DNA from: Methylobacterium brachythecii
GTDB taxonomy: Bacteria; Pseudomonadota; Alphaproteobacteria; Rhizobiales; Beijerinckiaceae
Direction of reading: 5' to 3'
Assembly (NCBI RefSeq): GCF_014196345.1
Contig: NZ_JACIDN010000009.1
Location: 62,001-126,000 of the forward strand
DNA: 64,000 nt
The first letter of the stretch is position 1, and each line of letters begins with the position of its first letter. The position numbers and the translations under genes were made by a program. The notes beneath the pieces are model-generated. The model did not search any database and had not been told where the DNA came from. It saw only the letters and a list, made by a program, of their open reading frames with translations. Positions 26,260 to 34,599 of this stretch are shown piece by piece.

Positions 26260-26297
26260 GAAAGACCCGCTCCTCTCGACAGAGGTGCGGGTCTTTC
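26260..26297 (+). terminator. Strong stem-loop terminator after the L,D-transpeptidase gene
   Basis: An 11-bp outer stem (GAAAGACCCGC / GCGGGTCTTTC) plus a 5-bp inner stem (CCTCT-CGAC-AGAGG) separated by one mismatched base pair, with T-rich sequence in the 3' arm and after it. It lies 51 bases past the stop. Confidence 0.88.
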
Positions 26298-26327
26298 CTC
26301 ATTCGGCTCGCGAAAGAGAACACCGCC

Positions 26328-26783
26328 TTGGCTCCCATCATGGCGACCGGCCTTCACCTCGCTGCGCTCCTCGGCGGCGCGGCGTTCGTGCTTCAGCAAG
26401 TTGCCAACGCGAATCTCAGGGCTGCCCTCGGCTCGCCCTTCTGGGCAGGTCTCACGAACTTCCTCGCTGGCGGCCTGGCATTGAGCCTCGTCCTGATCGC
26501 CATCCGCGAGCCGCTCCCGTCGATCCAGGTCGTGACCAGGGCGCCGTGGTTCGCCTGGATCGGCGGCTGCCTCGGCGCGCTCTACATCATCGGGATCATC
26601 TTCCTGCTGCCGAGGCTCGGCGCCGCTACGGTCGTCGCTCTGTTCATGGTCGGGCAGATCCTGACCTCGCTCACCTTCGATCATTTCGGCCTGCTCGGTG
26701 CGCCGATACGCGAGGTCGGGCTGCCGCGCCTGCTCGGCGCCATCCTGATGGTCGCCGGCGTCGGTCTGATCTGCGCTTTCTGA
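26328..26783 (+). CDS. DMT superfamily (YdcZ/DUF606-like) membrane protein
   Basis: A small inner-membrane protein of about 151 residues with five predicted helices: LHLAALLGGAAFVLQQVANANL, FWAGLTNFLAGGLALSLVLIAI, APWFAWIGGCLGALYIIGIIFLL, GAATVVALFMVGQILTSLTFDHFG and LLGAILMVAGVGLICAF. The pattern, with Gly-rich helices and TFDHFGLLG, is that of YdcZ (DUF606) proteins, half-size members of the drug/metabolite transporter superfamily that work as dimers. Start uncertain: TTG 26328 has AAAGAG upstream; ATG 26340 would remove 4 residues. The substrate is unknown. Confidence 0.85.
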   Translation: MAPIMATGLHLAALLGGAAFVLQQVANANLRAALGSPFWAGLTNFLAGGLALSLVLIAIREPLPSIQVVTRAPWFAWIGGCLGALYIIGIIFLLPRLGAATVVALFMVGQILTSLTFDHFGLLGAPIREVGLPRLLGAILMVAGVGLICAF

Positions 26784-26791
26784 CGATGCGT

Positions 26792-26818
26792 CACGGCCGG
26801 CCTCGTCGGCCGGCCGTG
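26792..26818. terminator. GC-rich stem-loop between convergent genes
   Basis: A perfect 11-bp stem CACGGCCGGCC / GGCCGGCCGTG with loop TCGTC lies between the convergent YdcZ-like and SLAC1-like genes. No T-run follows on either strand, so it may be an inefficient or bidirectional terminator. Confidence 0.45.
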
Positions 26819-26832
26819 CGATGCCGCTCCCG

Positions 26833-27837
26833 TCAGCTGAGCGCCTTCAGCTCACCTCTGGCGACTCCGATCAGGGTGCGGATCGCGAGACCAGCGATCA
26901 CCAGCGTGGCGAGCGCCAGGATGGCCAGGGCGACCACGTCGAAGACGGCGTGCCCGGCATGGTCCGCGTAGCGGATGGCCGCCCCCGCCGTCGCCGCCAG
27001 GGGAAAGCTGACGGCCCACCACGACAGCCGGAATGGGCAGGCGAAGGGCAGGTCGCGCAGCTGCCGCAGCAGCACGGCCAGGAAGAAGAGCGACAGCAGG
27101 AACAGCGCCTCGGCGAAGGTGTCTATGCGCCCCGTGGTGGCGACGTAGCTGGTGAAGCCCACCGAGAAGGGCGCGATCAGGATCATCAGGGTCGGCCGCA
27201 GGGCCGCCGGCATCGGCTCCTCGAACAGCAGCCGCGAGAAGATCAGCGTGAACAGTGGCACCGCGAAGAACAGGCCGACGCTGAACGCGAACAGGCTGAT
27301 CTCCTGCGTCATGGGCAGGTGCAGCGAAGGCACGGCCAGCGGCACGTCGAGCAATCCGACGACCGGGACGATCCAGGCCGGCGTCGCATGGGCGGCCTGC
27401 TGCCGGCTGCTCATCCAGCGGCTGACGATATGCCAGGCGAACAGCACCATGAGGACGGTGCCGGCGATCCAGAGGCCGTCGGCGAGTGGCGCGCTGTAGC
27501 GCACCAGCACGATCGGCAGCAGCAGCAGGCTGATGATGGCGGTGCCGAACAGGCTGCTCGCGATCGGGTGCCTGAACTCGGCGAGGACCGCCTCTGGCGC
27601 CGTCGCCGCCTTCACGCCGTAGGCGAGGGCGAGCGCCACGAAGGCCACCACGGCGAGCCAACCGATCGCGTCGCCGATCCAGGGAGAAGCGCCGTAGCGC
27701 GACGCCGCGAGGTGCCAGGCGACGCTCAACCCGGTCAGTCCCATGACCGAGCCGAACAGGCTGACGGGCAAGTAGGCGAGGTATTGCCGGCGCGGCGCGG
27801 CGCCGGCCTCGGCGGGGGAGAGGGGGATGGTGGTCAT
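26833..27837 (-). CDS. SLAC1/TehA family anion channel-like membrane protein
   Basis: A 334-residue inner-membrane protein with about ten helices, in the C4-dicarboxylate transporter/TehA/SLAC1 family (voltage-dependent anion channel fold). Seen: YLPVSLFGSVMGLTGLSVAWH at the first helix, a signature with the conserved Phe and Gly; GTAIISLLLLPIVLV; HATPAWIVPVVGLLDVPLA; and FSVGFTSYVATTGRIDTFAEALFLLSLFFL. Bacterial relatives take part in tellurite resistance or anion flux, but the substrate here is not known. Start ATG 27837; no strong Shine-Dalgarno is visible. An AraC-family gene is divergent, 149 bases away, and may control it. Confidence 0.88.
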   Translation of the reverse strand: MTTIPLSPAEAGAAPRRQYLAYLPVSLFGSVMGLTGLSVAWHLAASRYGASPWIGDAIGWLAVVAFVALALAYGVKAATAPEAVLAEFRHPIASSLFGTAIISLLLLPIVLVRYSAPLADGLWIAGTVLMVLFAWHIVSRWMSSRQQAAHATPAWIVPVVGLLDVPLAVPSLHLPMTQEISLFAFSVGLFFAVPLFTLIFSRLLFEEPMPAALRPTLMILIAPFSVGFTSYVATTGRIDTFAEALFLLSLFFLAVLLRQLRDLPFACPFRLSWWAVSFPLAATAGAAIRYADHAGHAVFDVVALAILALATLVIAGLAIRTLIGVARGELKALS

Positions 27838-27986
27838 CGGAGGAAGTCCCACGACGGAGGGTCGTTGGACTGAGAACTATGCCGGGACGGCGCAGGCCGC
27901 GATGGCCGCCCGGCGCATCCTCATGTCCGCTCGGATCAATCCTTGGTACCGGGTCGGGCGAGGCGCAGGCTAACGGGGAACGTCGC

Positions 27987-28979
27987 ATGGAGGGGAGGCC
28001 GCACGAGGAGACCGCGGACGCGCTGACTGGGCTCGCTCCGATGCTCAGGGTGCGGCCGGAGCTGCAGGACCTGTGCTGGTACAGCCATGCTTGGCACTCC
28101 GCCCATCCGCCGGAGGCCGCCGGCTGGGCGCCGTTCCACATCGTCGCCGAGGGACGATGCCTGATGGAGCGGGCAGGTGAGGCGCCGGTGCTGCTCGGGT
28201 CGGGGGATATCGCGGTGCTGCCGCGCGGGGACGCGCATACCGTGCGCGGCGTCTCCGACGGGGCGATCGAGACGGCCAGGACGGTCGAGACGCACGGTGC
28301 GGTCCGCCTCGTCCGCAACGGCGAAGGCCAACCTGAGACCGAGCTGATCTGCGGACGCCTGCGCTTCGAGCAGGCCTCGTCGAGCCCCATCCTGGCGTTG
28401 CTGCCGCCCCTGGTCGTGATGCACGCGGACGAGGAGACCTCCCTGCGGCTGCGTGCCCTCGTGGCGACGATGCGCGACGAGTTGAACCGGGCCGGCGCCG
28501 GGTCGGGGGCCATCGCCACCGACTTGGCGAGCGCGCTGCTGCTCATGGTGCTGCGCGCGCATCTCGAACGCGAGGTGATGGGCAGCGGCCTGCTGCGCCT
28601 CCTCGCCGACCCGGTCACGGCACGGGCCTCGTCGGCCCTGCTCGGCGATCTCGGCCGTGACTGGTCGCTGGACGACATCGCCCGCGCCGCCCGTGTCTCC
28701 CGTGCCACCCTCGTGCGCAGCTTCCGGCGGGTCTCGGACACGGCTCCCCTGGCCTTCCTGGCCGGGCTGCGGCTCGGCCTGGCACGCCAGCGCCTGGAGA
28801 CCGGCAACGACCCGCTCGCCCGGATCGCCGCAGAGGTCGGCTACGAATCCGAGAGCGCCTTCAGCCGGGCCTTCCAGCGGCAATTCGGGGTGAGGCCGGG
28901 GGCCGTCCGGGGAGCGGCTCGGACAGCCGCGCAAGCGGGTGCCGAGGAGGGGAAATACCGAGCTTTGCGAAGCTCATGA
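27987..28979 (+). CDS. AraC family transcriptional regulator with cupin sensor
   Basis: A 330-residue DNA-binding regulator. The N-terminal cupin-type domain (about 20-200) includes WAPFHIVAEGRCLMERAG and LGSGDIAVLPRGDAHTVRG, characteristic of the AraC subset annotated as cupin_6. The C-terminal pair of helix-turn-helix motifs is seen as WSLDDIARAARVSRATLVRSFRR and PLARIAAEVGYESESAFSRAFQRQFGVRPGAVR. ATG at 27987 has GGGGAA upstream. Divergent from the SLAC1-like gene, a common arrangement for a regulator and its target. The inducer is unknown. Confidence 0.92.
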   Translation: MEGRPHEETADALTGLAPMLRVRPELQDLCWYSHAWHSAHPPEAAGWAPFHIVAEGRCLMERAGEAPVLLGSGDIAVLPRGDAHTVRGVSDGAIETARTVETHGAVRLVRNGEGQPETELICGRLRFEQASSSPILALLPPLVVMHADEETSLRLRALVATMRDELNRAGAGSGAIATDLASALLLMVLRAHLEREVMGSGLLRLLADPVTARASSALLGDLGRDWSLDDIARAARVSRATLVRSFRRVSDTAPLAFLAGLRLGLARQRLETGNDPLARIAAEVGYESESAFSRAFQRQFGVRPGAVRGAARTAAQAGAEEGKYRALRSS

Positions 28980-29027
28980 CGCATCCATCGTCAAAAAATT
29001 TCAGCCCCGCGGCAAATTCAGCTGCGG

Positions 29028-29056
29028 TTGGCGTGCCTCATACCTGCGTGTACTAA
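29028..29056 (+). promoter_or_regulatory. Putative glyA promoter (TTGGCG-17-TACTAA)
   Basis: TTGGCG (29028-29033), exactly 17 bases, then TACTAA (29051-29056), about 82 bases before the glyA start. Because an in-frame ATG at 29057 directly abuts the -10 element, that ATG would fall upstream of the transcript start, which supports the ATG at 29138. Confidence 0.65.
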
Positions 29057-29137
29057 ATGCGCGCTGAGACGCCCCCCGTGAACGCCAACGGGTCGCCGGG
29101 TGCGCGACACCCCATAACAAGCAACGAGGCCAGTTTC

Positions 29138-30439
29138 ATGAGCGCCGGTACAGCAGCCGCCAACGACGCCACCAGCCGCTTCTTCTCCGCCCACGTCACG
29201 GAGACCGATCCCGAGCTCGCCAAGGCGCTCGAGCAGGAGCTCGGCCGCCAGCGTCACGAGATCGAGCTGATCGCTTCGGAGAACATCGTCTCCCGCGCGG
29301 TGCTCGAGGCTCAGGGCTCGGTGCTCACCAACAAGTACGCCGAGGGCTATCCCGGCCGTCGCTATTACGGCGGCTGCCAGTTCGTCGACATCGCCGAGAA
29401 CCTCGCCATCGACCGGGCCAAGCGCCTGTTCAATTGCGGCTTCGCCAACGTGCAGCCGAATTCCGGCTCCCAGGCGAACCAGGGCGTGTTCATGGCGCTC
29501 ATGCAGCCGGGCGACACCTTCCTCGGCCTCGACCTCGCCGCCGGCGGCCACCTGACGCACGGCGCTCCGCCGAACGTCTCGGGCAAGTGGTTCAAGCCGG
29601 TCTCCTACGGCGTGCGCCGCGAAGATCAGCGCATCGACATGGACGAGGTCGCCAAGCTCGCCGAGGAGCACAAGCCGAAGGTGATCATTGCTGGTGGCTC
29701 GGGCTATCCGCGCCATTGGGATTTCGCGCGCTTCCGTGAGATCGCCGATTCCGTGGGCGCCTACTTCTTCGTCGACATGGCCCACTTCGCCGGCCTCGTC
29801 GCCGCGGGCCTGCATCCGTCGCCGTTCCCGCATGCGCACGTGGCCACCACCACGACCCACAAGACCCTGCGCGGCCCGCGCGGCGGCATGATCCTCACGA
29901 ACGACGAGGCGCTCGCCAAGAAGTTCAACTCGGCGATCTTCCCCGGCCTGCAGGGCGGCCCGCTCATGCACGTCATCGCCGGCAAGGCGGTCGCCTTCGG
30001 TGAGGCGCTGAAGCCTGAGTTCAAGATCTACGCGCAGCAGGTGATCGAGAACGCCAAGGCGCTGGCCGAGACGCTGATCTCGGGCGGCTACCACATCACC
30101 TCGGGCGGCACCGACAACCACCTGATGCTCGTCGACCTCACCGGCAAGGGCCTGACCGGCAAGGCCGCCGAGGCCGCGCTCTCGCGCGCCGACATCACCT
30201 GCAACAAGAACGGCATCCCGTTCGACCCACAGAAGCCGACGATCACCTCGGGCATCCGCCTCGGCACCCCGGCCTCGACCTCGCGCGGCTTCGGCGTCGC
30301 CGAGTTCAAGCAGGTCGGCGGCTTCATCGTCGAGGTGCTCGACGGCGTCGTCGAGAAGGGCGAGGGCGGTGACGCCGCGATCGAAGCTGCCGTCAAGGAG
30401 AAGGTGCACGCCCTCACGGCGCGCTTCCCGATCTACTAG
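29138..30439 (+). CDS. glyA: Serine hydroxymethyltransferase
   Basis: PLP enzyme interconverting serine and glycine with transfer of a one-carbon unit to tetrahydrofolate; in methylotrophs of this group it also feeds the serine cycle. 433 residues. Seen: ELGRQRHEIELIASENIVSRAVLEAQGS, NKYAEGYPGRRYYGGCQFVD, PNSGSQANQGVFMAL, the GHLTHGAPPNVSGKWF segment, VDMAHFAGLVAAGLHPSP, TTTTHKTLRGPRGGMIL with the PLP lysine, and TSGIRLGTPASTSRGFG. Start ATG 29138 (GAGG upstream) matches the SAGTA-type N-terminus I recall from Methylobacterium GlyA. It has its own promoter and a strong terminator. Followed by nrdR, a conserved order. Confidence 0.97.
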   Translation: MSAGTAAANDATSRFFSAHVTETDPELAKALEQELGRQRHEIELIASENIVSRAVLEAQGSVLTNKYAEGYPGRRYYGGCQFVDIAENLAIDRAKRLFNCGFANVQPNSGSQANQGVFMALMQPGDTFLGLDLAAGGHLTHGAPPNVSGKWFKPVSYGVRREDQRIDMDEVAKLAEEHKPKVIIAGGSGYPRHWDFARFREIADSVGAYFFVDMAHFAGLVAAGLHPSPFPHAHVATTTTHKTLRGPRGGMILTNDEALAKKFNSAIFPGLQGGPLMHVIAGKAVAFGEALKPEFKIYAQQVIENAKALAETLISGGYHITSGGTDNHLMLVDLTGKGLTGKAAEAALSRADITCNKNGIPFDPQKPTITSGIRLGTPASTSRGFGVAEFKQVGGFIVEVLDGVVEKGEGGDAAIEAAVKEKVHALTARFPIY

Positions 30440-30478
30440 TCGCGCGGGCGCCCTTTCGGCGCGTTCGACACCACGCTA

Positions 30479-30520
30479 GAAAACGGCCGCGGATCGACAT
30501 CCGCGGCCGTTTTCTTTTCT
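30479..30520 (+). terminator. Strong terminator after glyA
   Basis: A perfect 16-bp stem (GAAAACGGCCGCGGAT, loop CGAC, complementary arm to 30514) with a 3' arm ending in TTTTC and followed by TTTTC. It separates glyA from nrdR, so nrdR needs its own promoter or read-through. Confidence 0.9.
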
Positions 30521-30544
30521 GGCGACAGCAGGTTTGCCCCCTCG

Positions 30545-31075
30545 ATGCGGTGTCCCTATTGCGGCGGCCCCGATACGCAGGTGAAGGACTCGCGCCCGAG
30601 CGAGGATTCCGCCGCGATCCGCCGGCGCCGTGTCTGCCCGGATTGCGGCGGACGCTTCACCACCTTCGAGCGGGTGCAGTTGCGCGAGCTGATCGTGCTC
30701 AAGCGCTCCGGCAAGCGCGTGCCCTTCGACCGCGACAAGCTGGAGCGCTCCATCGACGTGGCCCTGCGCAAGCGCCCGGTCGATCCCGAGCGGGTGGAGC
30801 GGCTGATCTCCGGCATCACTCGGCAATTCGAGAGCGGCGGCGAGAACGAGGTGACCAGCGAAGCGATCGGCGAGGCGGTGATGGAGGGGCTGAAGGGCCT
30901 CGACGACGTCGCCTATGTCCGCTTCGCCTCCGTCTACAAGAACTTCGCCGAGCCGCAGGACTTCAAGGACCTGCTCGGAACGCTCGCCACCGATGCGACG
31001 CTGCCCTTCGGCGACGCCCCCGAAAAGGCCGGGGCACCGCGCAAGCGCGGCCGACCGGTCAAGTCAGGGGTGTGA
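30545..31075 (+). CDS. nrdR: Transcriptional repressor NrdR
   Basis: Nucleotide-sensing repressor of ribonucleotide reductase genes. 176 residues: N-terminal zinc ribbon with C3, C6, C31 and C34 (MRCPYCGG, VCPDCGGRF), the basic segment RRRR at 26-29, and an ATP-cone domain (about 49-139: LIVLKRSGKRVPFDRDKLERSIDVALRKRPV, VAYVRFASVYKNF). The C-terminus is basic. The gene begins 31 bases after the glyA terminator hairpin and overlaps the start of ribD, so translation of the two is coupled. NrdR-like box pairs sit at the nrdJ promoter in this same window (1881-1927). Confidence 0.97.
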   Translation: MRCPYCGGPDTQVKDSRPSEDSAAIRRRRVCPDCGGRFTTFERVQLRELIVLKRSGKRVPFDRDKLERSIDVALRKRPVDPERVERLISGITRQFESGGENEVTSEAIGEAVMEGLKGLDDVAYVRFASVYKNFAEPQDFKDLLGTLATDATLPFGDAPEKAGAPRKRGRPVKSGV

Positions 31076-32184
31076 CGGAGCAGGCGGCGGCCGATCAGCG
31101 CTTCATGCGGCTGGCCCTGGCGCTGGGCCGGCGCAACCTCGGCCGGACCTGGCCGAACCCGTCCGTCGGCGCGGTCGTCGTCAGGGACGGCACCATCGTC
31201 GGGCAGGGCCTGACCGCTCCGGGCGGACGCCCTCATGGCGAACCGCAGGCGCTCGCCATGGCGGGCGAGGCGGCTCGAGGCGCGATCCTCTATGTCGGCC
31301 TGGAACCCTGCTCGCATCACGGCCGCACGCCGCCCTGCACCGATGCGATCGTCGCAGCCGACATCACGCGCGTCGTCTCGGCGATCGAGGATCCCGACCC
31401 CCGCGTCGCGGGCCGGGGTCACGCGCTGCTGCGCGGGGCAGGCATCGCGGTCGAAACCGGCCTGCTGCGCGAGGAGGCGGCCCGCGACCATCGCGGCCAT
31501 ATCAGCCGCGTCACACGGGGGCGGCCGAGCCTGCACCTCAAGCTCGCCCGGACCCAGGACGGCTTCGCGGCCCATGCCGGCAACGAGCGCCTGCGCATCA
31601 CCGGTCCGCTCGCCGACGGTGCCGTGCATCTCTGGCGCGCCCATGCCGACGCGATCCTCGTCGGGATCGGTACGGTACGGGCCGACGACCCCGCTCTGAC
31701 CGTGCGCCTGCCGGGGCTCGCCGAGCGCTCACCCTTGCGCGTCGTGCTCGATTCGGATCTGCGGCTGAACTCGGCCTACCGGCTGGTGCGCGGCGCGCGG
31801 GAGGTGCCGACCTTGGTGATCACCACGCGCAGGGCACCGGCCCACGGCAAGCGGATGCTCGCCTCCTTCGGCGTCGAGGTGGTTTGCGTCGATTCCGGCA
31901 CGGATGGTCGCGTCGACCTGCTTGCCGCGCTGAGGGCGCTCGGGGAGCGAGGGGTCACTCGGCTGTGCAGCGAGGGCGGACCGAGCCTCGCCGACGCCTT
32001 GGCCGAAGCCGACCTCGTCGACGTGCTCACCGTCTTCACCGGTCCGACGGCGATCGGCCCGGCAGGTGGCCTTCCGGCGATCGGCCCGCATCTGGACAAG
32101 GCGCTCGCCGGGGGCCACCTGCGCGAGACCGAGTCCCTGATGCTGGGACCGGACCGGACCGTCACTTACGAGCGGAGCGCCTGA
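31072..32184 (+). CDS. ribD: Bifunctional diaminohydroxyphosphoribosylaminopyrimidine deaminase / 5-amino-6-(5-phosphoribosylamino)uracil reductase
   Basis: Second and third steps of riboflavin synthesis from GTP. 370 residues. The deaminase domain (about 1-145) has H55 and E57 (RPHGEPQAL) and C80/C89 (PCSHHGRTPPC) as zinc site and proton shuttle; His-Gly-Glu replaces the more usual His-Ala-Glu. The reductase domain (about 150-370) shows LKLARTQDGF, GVGTVRADDPALTVR-like GIGTVRADDP, and CSEGGPSLADALAEADLVD. GTG start at 31072 overlaps the nrdR stop. Followed by ribE 3 bases on. Confidence 0.95.
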   Translation: MTEQAAADQRFMRLALALGRRNLGRTWPNPSVGAVVVRDGTIVGQGLTAPGGRPHGEPQALAMAGEAARGAILYVGLEPCSHHGRTPPCTDAIVAADITRVVSAIEDPDPRVAGRGHALLRGAGIAVETGLLREEAARDHRGHISRVTRGRPSLHLKLARTQDGFAAHAGNERLRITGPLADGAVHLWRAHADAILVGIGTVRADDPALTVRLPGLAERSPLRVVLDSDLRLNSAYRLVRGAREVPTLVITTRRAPAHGKRMLASFGVEVVCVDSGTDGRVDLLAALRALGERGVTRLCSEGGPSLADALAEADLVDVLTVFTGPTAIGPAGGLPAIGPHLDKALAGGHLRETESLMLGPDRTVTYERSA

Positions 32185-32187
32185 CCC

Positions 32188-32826
32188 GTGTTCACCGGCC
32201 TGATCAGCGACGTCGGCCGCATCGTCTCCGTCGAGGGCGATGACAGGCTGCGGCGCCTCGTCATCGAATCCGCCTACGACCCGGCGACGATCGCGCTCGG
32301 CGCCTCCATCGCCTGCTCCGGCCCCTGCCTGACCGCGGTGGCGATCGAGCCGCACGGCGCGGGCTGCCGGTTCTCCGTGGACGCCGCCGCCGAGACGTTG
32401 GCGCGCACCACGCTCGGCACCTGGGGTAAGGGGCGCCGGATCAACCTGGAGCGGTCGCTCAAGATCGGCGACGAACTCGGCGGCCACCTCGTCACCGGCC
32501 ATGTCGACGGCATCGCCGAGATTGTCTCGCGCGAGGAGGTCACCGGCAGCGACGGTCCCTGGGGCGCGAGCACGCGGTTCACCCTGCGCGCGCCGAGCGC
32601 GCTTGCGCCCTTCATCGCCGAGAAGGGCTCGGTCTGCCTCGACGGCACCTCGCTCACCGTCAATACCGTGGAGGGCGACCTGTTCTCGGTGCTGCTGATC
32701 CCGCACTCGCTCTCGGTGACCACCTGGGGCGAGCGTCGCGCGGCGGAGCCCGTGAACCTCGAGGTCGACCTGATCGCCCGCTACGCCGCGCGGCTCACCG
32801 ATGCACGGGGCAGCCTGGGCGCCTGA
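32188..32826 (+). CDS. ribE: Riboflavin synthase alpha chain
   Basis: Last step of riboflavin synthesis: dismutation of two 6,7-dimethyl-8-ribityllumazine molecules. 212 residues in two lumazine-binding halves: MFTGLISDVGRI with SIACSGPCLTAVAIE in the first, and GGHLVTGHVDGIAEI with KGSVCLDGTSLTVNTVEG in the second. GTG start at 32188, 3 bases after ribD. It lies 6 bases from the convergent SnoaL-like gene, so read-through antisense RNA between them is likely. ribH is 1.8 kb further, past three unrelated genes. Confidence 0.95.
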   Translation: MFTGLISDVGRIVSVEGDDRLRRLVIESAYDPATIALGASIACSGPCLTAVAIEPHGAGCRFSVDAAAETLARTTLGTWGKGRRINLERSLKIGDELGGHLVTGHVDGIAEIVSREEVTGSDGPWGASTRFTLRAPSALAPFIAEKGSVCLDGTSLTVNTVEGDLFSVLLIPHSLSVTTWGERRAAEPVNLEVDLIARYAARLTDARGSLGA

Positions 32827-32832
32827 GACGTC

Positions 32833-33204
32833 TCAGCGGTCGATGAAGCCACTGGACGGTGCCGGGTGCGGCATCGGCCAGCCGAAATAGACTTCGGCTG
32901 CGACGAGCCGGCCGTCGCGGATCGTCAGGATCTCGGTGTTGCGGAACGCCTCGCCCGTCGCCGTGCGGGCCTCGTAGGTCACGAAGACCCGGTCCGCGTC
33001 CGCCACGAGATGCACGAAGCGAAAGCCTGCGAGATTCCGGTGGTTCGGCCAGCACCTCTCGAAATACGTCTTCCTGTCGAGGGCGTTGTCGACCGGGCTG
33101 GTGAACGAGAACTCCTCGCCGATCAGCGCCTCGATCGCCGTGCGGTCGCCGTCGACATAAGCCTGGTAGCAGCGTCGGGCGACCGCGATCCCGTCCTCGT
33201 CCAT
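32833..33204 (-). CDS. SnoaL-like / NTF2-fold protein
   Basis: A 123-residue cytosolic protein with the NTF2-like (SnoaL) fold: VARRCYQAYVDGDRTAIEALIGEEFSFTSP, YFERCWPNHRNLAGFRFVHLVADADRVFVTYEARTATG and RNTEILTIRDGRLVAAEVYFGW follow the typical alpha-beta pattern. Such proteins range from isomerases to scaffolds, so no reaction can be named. It starts 5 bases after the stop of the YciI-like gene and forms a two-gene minus-strand operon with it, set into the riboflavin gene run. Start ATG 33204. Confidence 0.85.
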   Translation of the reverse strand: MDEDGIAVARRCYQAYVDGDRTAIEALIGEEFSFTSPVDNALDRKTYFERCWPNHRNLAGFRFVHLVADADRVFVTYEARTATGEAFRNTEILTIRDGRLVAAEVYFGWPMPHPAPSSGFIDR

Positions 33205-33209
33205 CGCGC

Positions 33210-33584
33210 TCAGTCTCCCAACAGACCGGCGAAATCCGACATCTCGTAGAAGGGCCGGATCTCGATCTCGCTCGGGCCGGGCATCGGGTTGGGGCAGCGC
33301 TTCACCCAGGCGATCGCCTCGTCCATGTCCTTGACCTCCCACAGCCAGAAGCCCGCGACGAGTTCCTTCGTCTCGGCGAAGGGACCGTCGATCACGGTCC
33401 GGTCGGCCCCGTCGAACGCCACGCGCTTGCCCTTCGACGAGGGCTTCAGGCCGTCGGCTGTGACGAGGATGCCGGCCGCTTTCAGTTCCTCGTTGTACGC
33501 TCCCATCGCCGCGAGCATCTCTTTGGCGGGCAGCTGGCCCGCTTCGCTGTCCGCCGTCGCCTTGACCAACACCATGACGCGCAT
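33210..33584 (-). CDS. YciI-like (DGPF) family protein
   Basis: A 124-residue protein of the YciI/DGPF family. Seen: MRVMVLVKATADSEAGQLP, YNEELKAAGILVTADGLKPSSKGKRV, the VIDGPFAETKELVAGFWLWEVKDMDEAIAWVKRCPNP core with the DGPF motif, and EIEIRPFYEM. Members of this family are common in alphaproteobacteria, often next to SnoaL-like or extracytoplasmic sigma factor genes; no sigma factor is present here. Start ATG 33584 has GGGAGG 6 bases upstream. Biochemical role unknown. Confidence 0.88.
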   Translation of the reverse strand: MRVMVLVKATADSEAGQLPAKEMLAAMGAYNEELKAAGILVTADGLKPSSKGKRVAFDGADRTVIDGPFAETKELVAGFWLWEVKDMDEAIAWVKRCPNPMPGPSEIEIRPFYEMSDFAGLLGD

Positions 33585-33753
33585 GGGGTGCCTCCCGAAA
33601 TTCCTCGAAGCCCTGCCGGCCTCGGCTTGAAGACGCGCAGCCGCGAGCGATGCCGACAGCCGGGCGGAATCTTTTTGCGGCCGCGCGGCCTCGGCTTGAC
33701 GGAATCGGCCCGTGCGGCCGACTCTCCGCGCCACCGACGAGGGGGAAAAGCCG

Positions 33754-34458
33754 GTGATCACGCTCTACACCTTCGGCCCGAATTTCGGGCTGCCTGATCC
33801 CAGTCCCTTCGTGATGAAGGCGCTGCTGCTGCTGAAGATGTCGGGCCTGCCCTTCACCGCCGACAGCAGAGGCTTCCGCAAGGCACCGAAGGGCAAGCTC
33901 CCCTACCTGCGCGACGGCGACGCCGTGGTCGCCGATTCCACCCTGATCCGATGGCATCTGGAACGGGCGCACGGCATCGACTTCGATGCGGGTTACGGGC
34001 CTGCCGAGAGGGCGGTGGGCTGGGCCGTTGAGAAGATGCTGGAGGAGCAGCTCTACTGGGCTGTGGTTCACGCGCGCTGGTGCGACGACGCCAATTTCGA
34101 GCGCGGACCGGCCGTCTTCTTTGCGGCGGTCCCGGCTCCGGTGCGGCCGCTGGTGAAGGCCGCCATCCGCCGGAAGGTGCGCCGGGATCTACACGGCCAC
34201 GGCCTGGGGCGGCATGCCAAGCCCGAGATCGAGGCGATGGCGATGCGCTCGATCGGGGCGCTCGCCGACATTCTCGGCGACAAGCCGTATCTCCTCGGCG
34301 CCACGCCCTCGGGCTCGGACGCGACGGCGTCCGCCTTCATCGCCGGGCTGCTCTGCCCGGTCTTCGAGACGCCGCTGCGCGGCGCGGCTGCGGCGCGCGC
34401 CAACCTCGTCGCCTACGACCGTCGCATGCGCGAGCGGTATTTCCCCGAAGCGGCGTGA
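33754..34458 (+). CDS. Glutathione S-transferase family protein
   Basis: A 234-residue protein with a thioredoxin-like N-terminal domain (MITLYTFGPNFGLPDPSPFVMKALLLLKMSGLPF) and a helical C-terminal domain. KAPKGKLPYLRDGDAVVADSTLIRWHLE carries the cis-proline and the Asp-Ser glutathione contact. The group looks like the metaxin/Faxc-related GSTs rather than a classical detoxifying class. GTG start at 33754 follows AGGGGG. It lies between the minus-strand SnoaL/YciI pair and ribH, on the plus strand, so it could contribute a transcript running into ribH. Confidence 0.8.
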   Translation: MITLYTFGPNFGLPDPSPFVMKALLLLKMSGLPFTADSRGFRKAPKGKLPYLRDGDAVVADSTLIRWHLERAHGIDFDAGYGPAERAVGWAVEKMLEEQLYWAVVHARWCDDANFERGPAVFFAAVPAPVRPLVKAAIRRKVRRDLHGHGLGRHAKPEIEAMAMRSIGALADILGDKPYLLGATPSGSDATASAFIAGLLCPVFETPLRGAAAARANLVAYDRRMRERYFPEAA

Positions 34459-34599
34459 GGCGCGAGCACATCAGCCTCGCATCCGCCGCCTTGCCGCTCC
34501 GGCCCGTTCCGGGCTAACGCTCGCGGCGCCCCGAACACCGCGACAAGGCCGGTGACGGCTCGCGAGGTTGCGCCGCTTCTCCCTTCGGATCACGGTTCC

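Noticed and set aside
29057..29137. Upstream ATG at 29057 as the glyA start
   Set aside because: It abuts the -10 element of a good promoter and so would lie before the transcript start; the protein matches relatives from the ATG at 29138.
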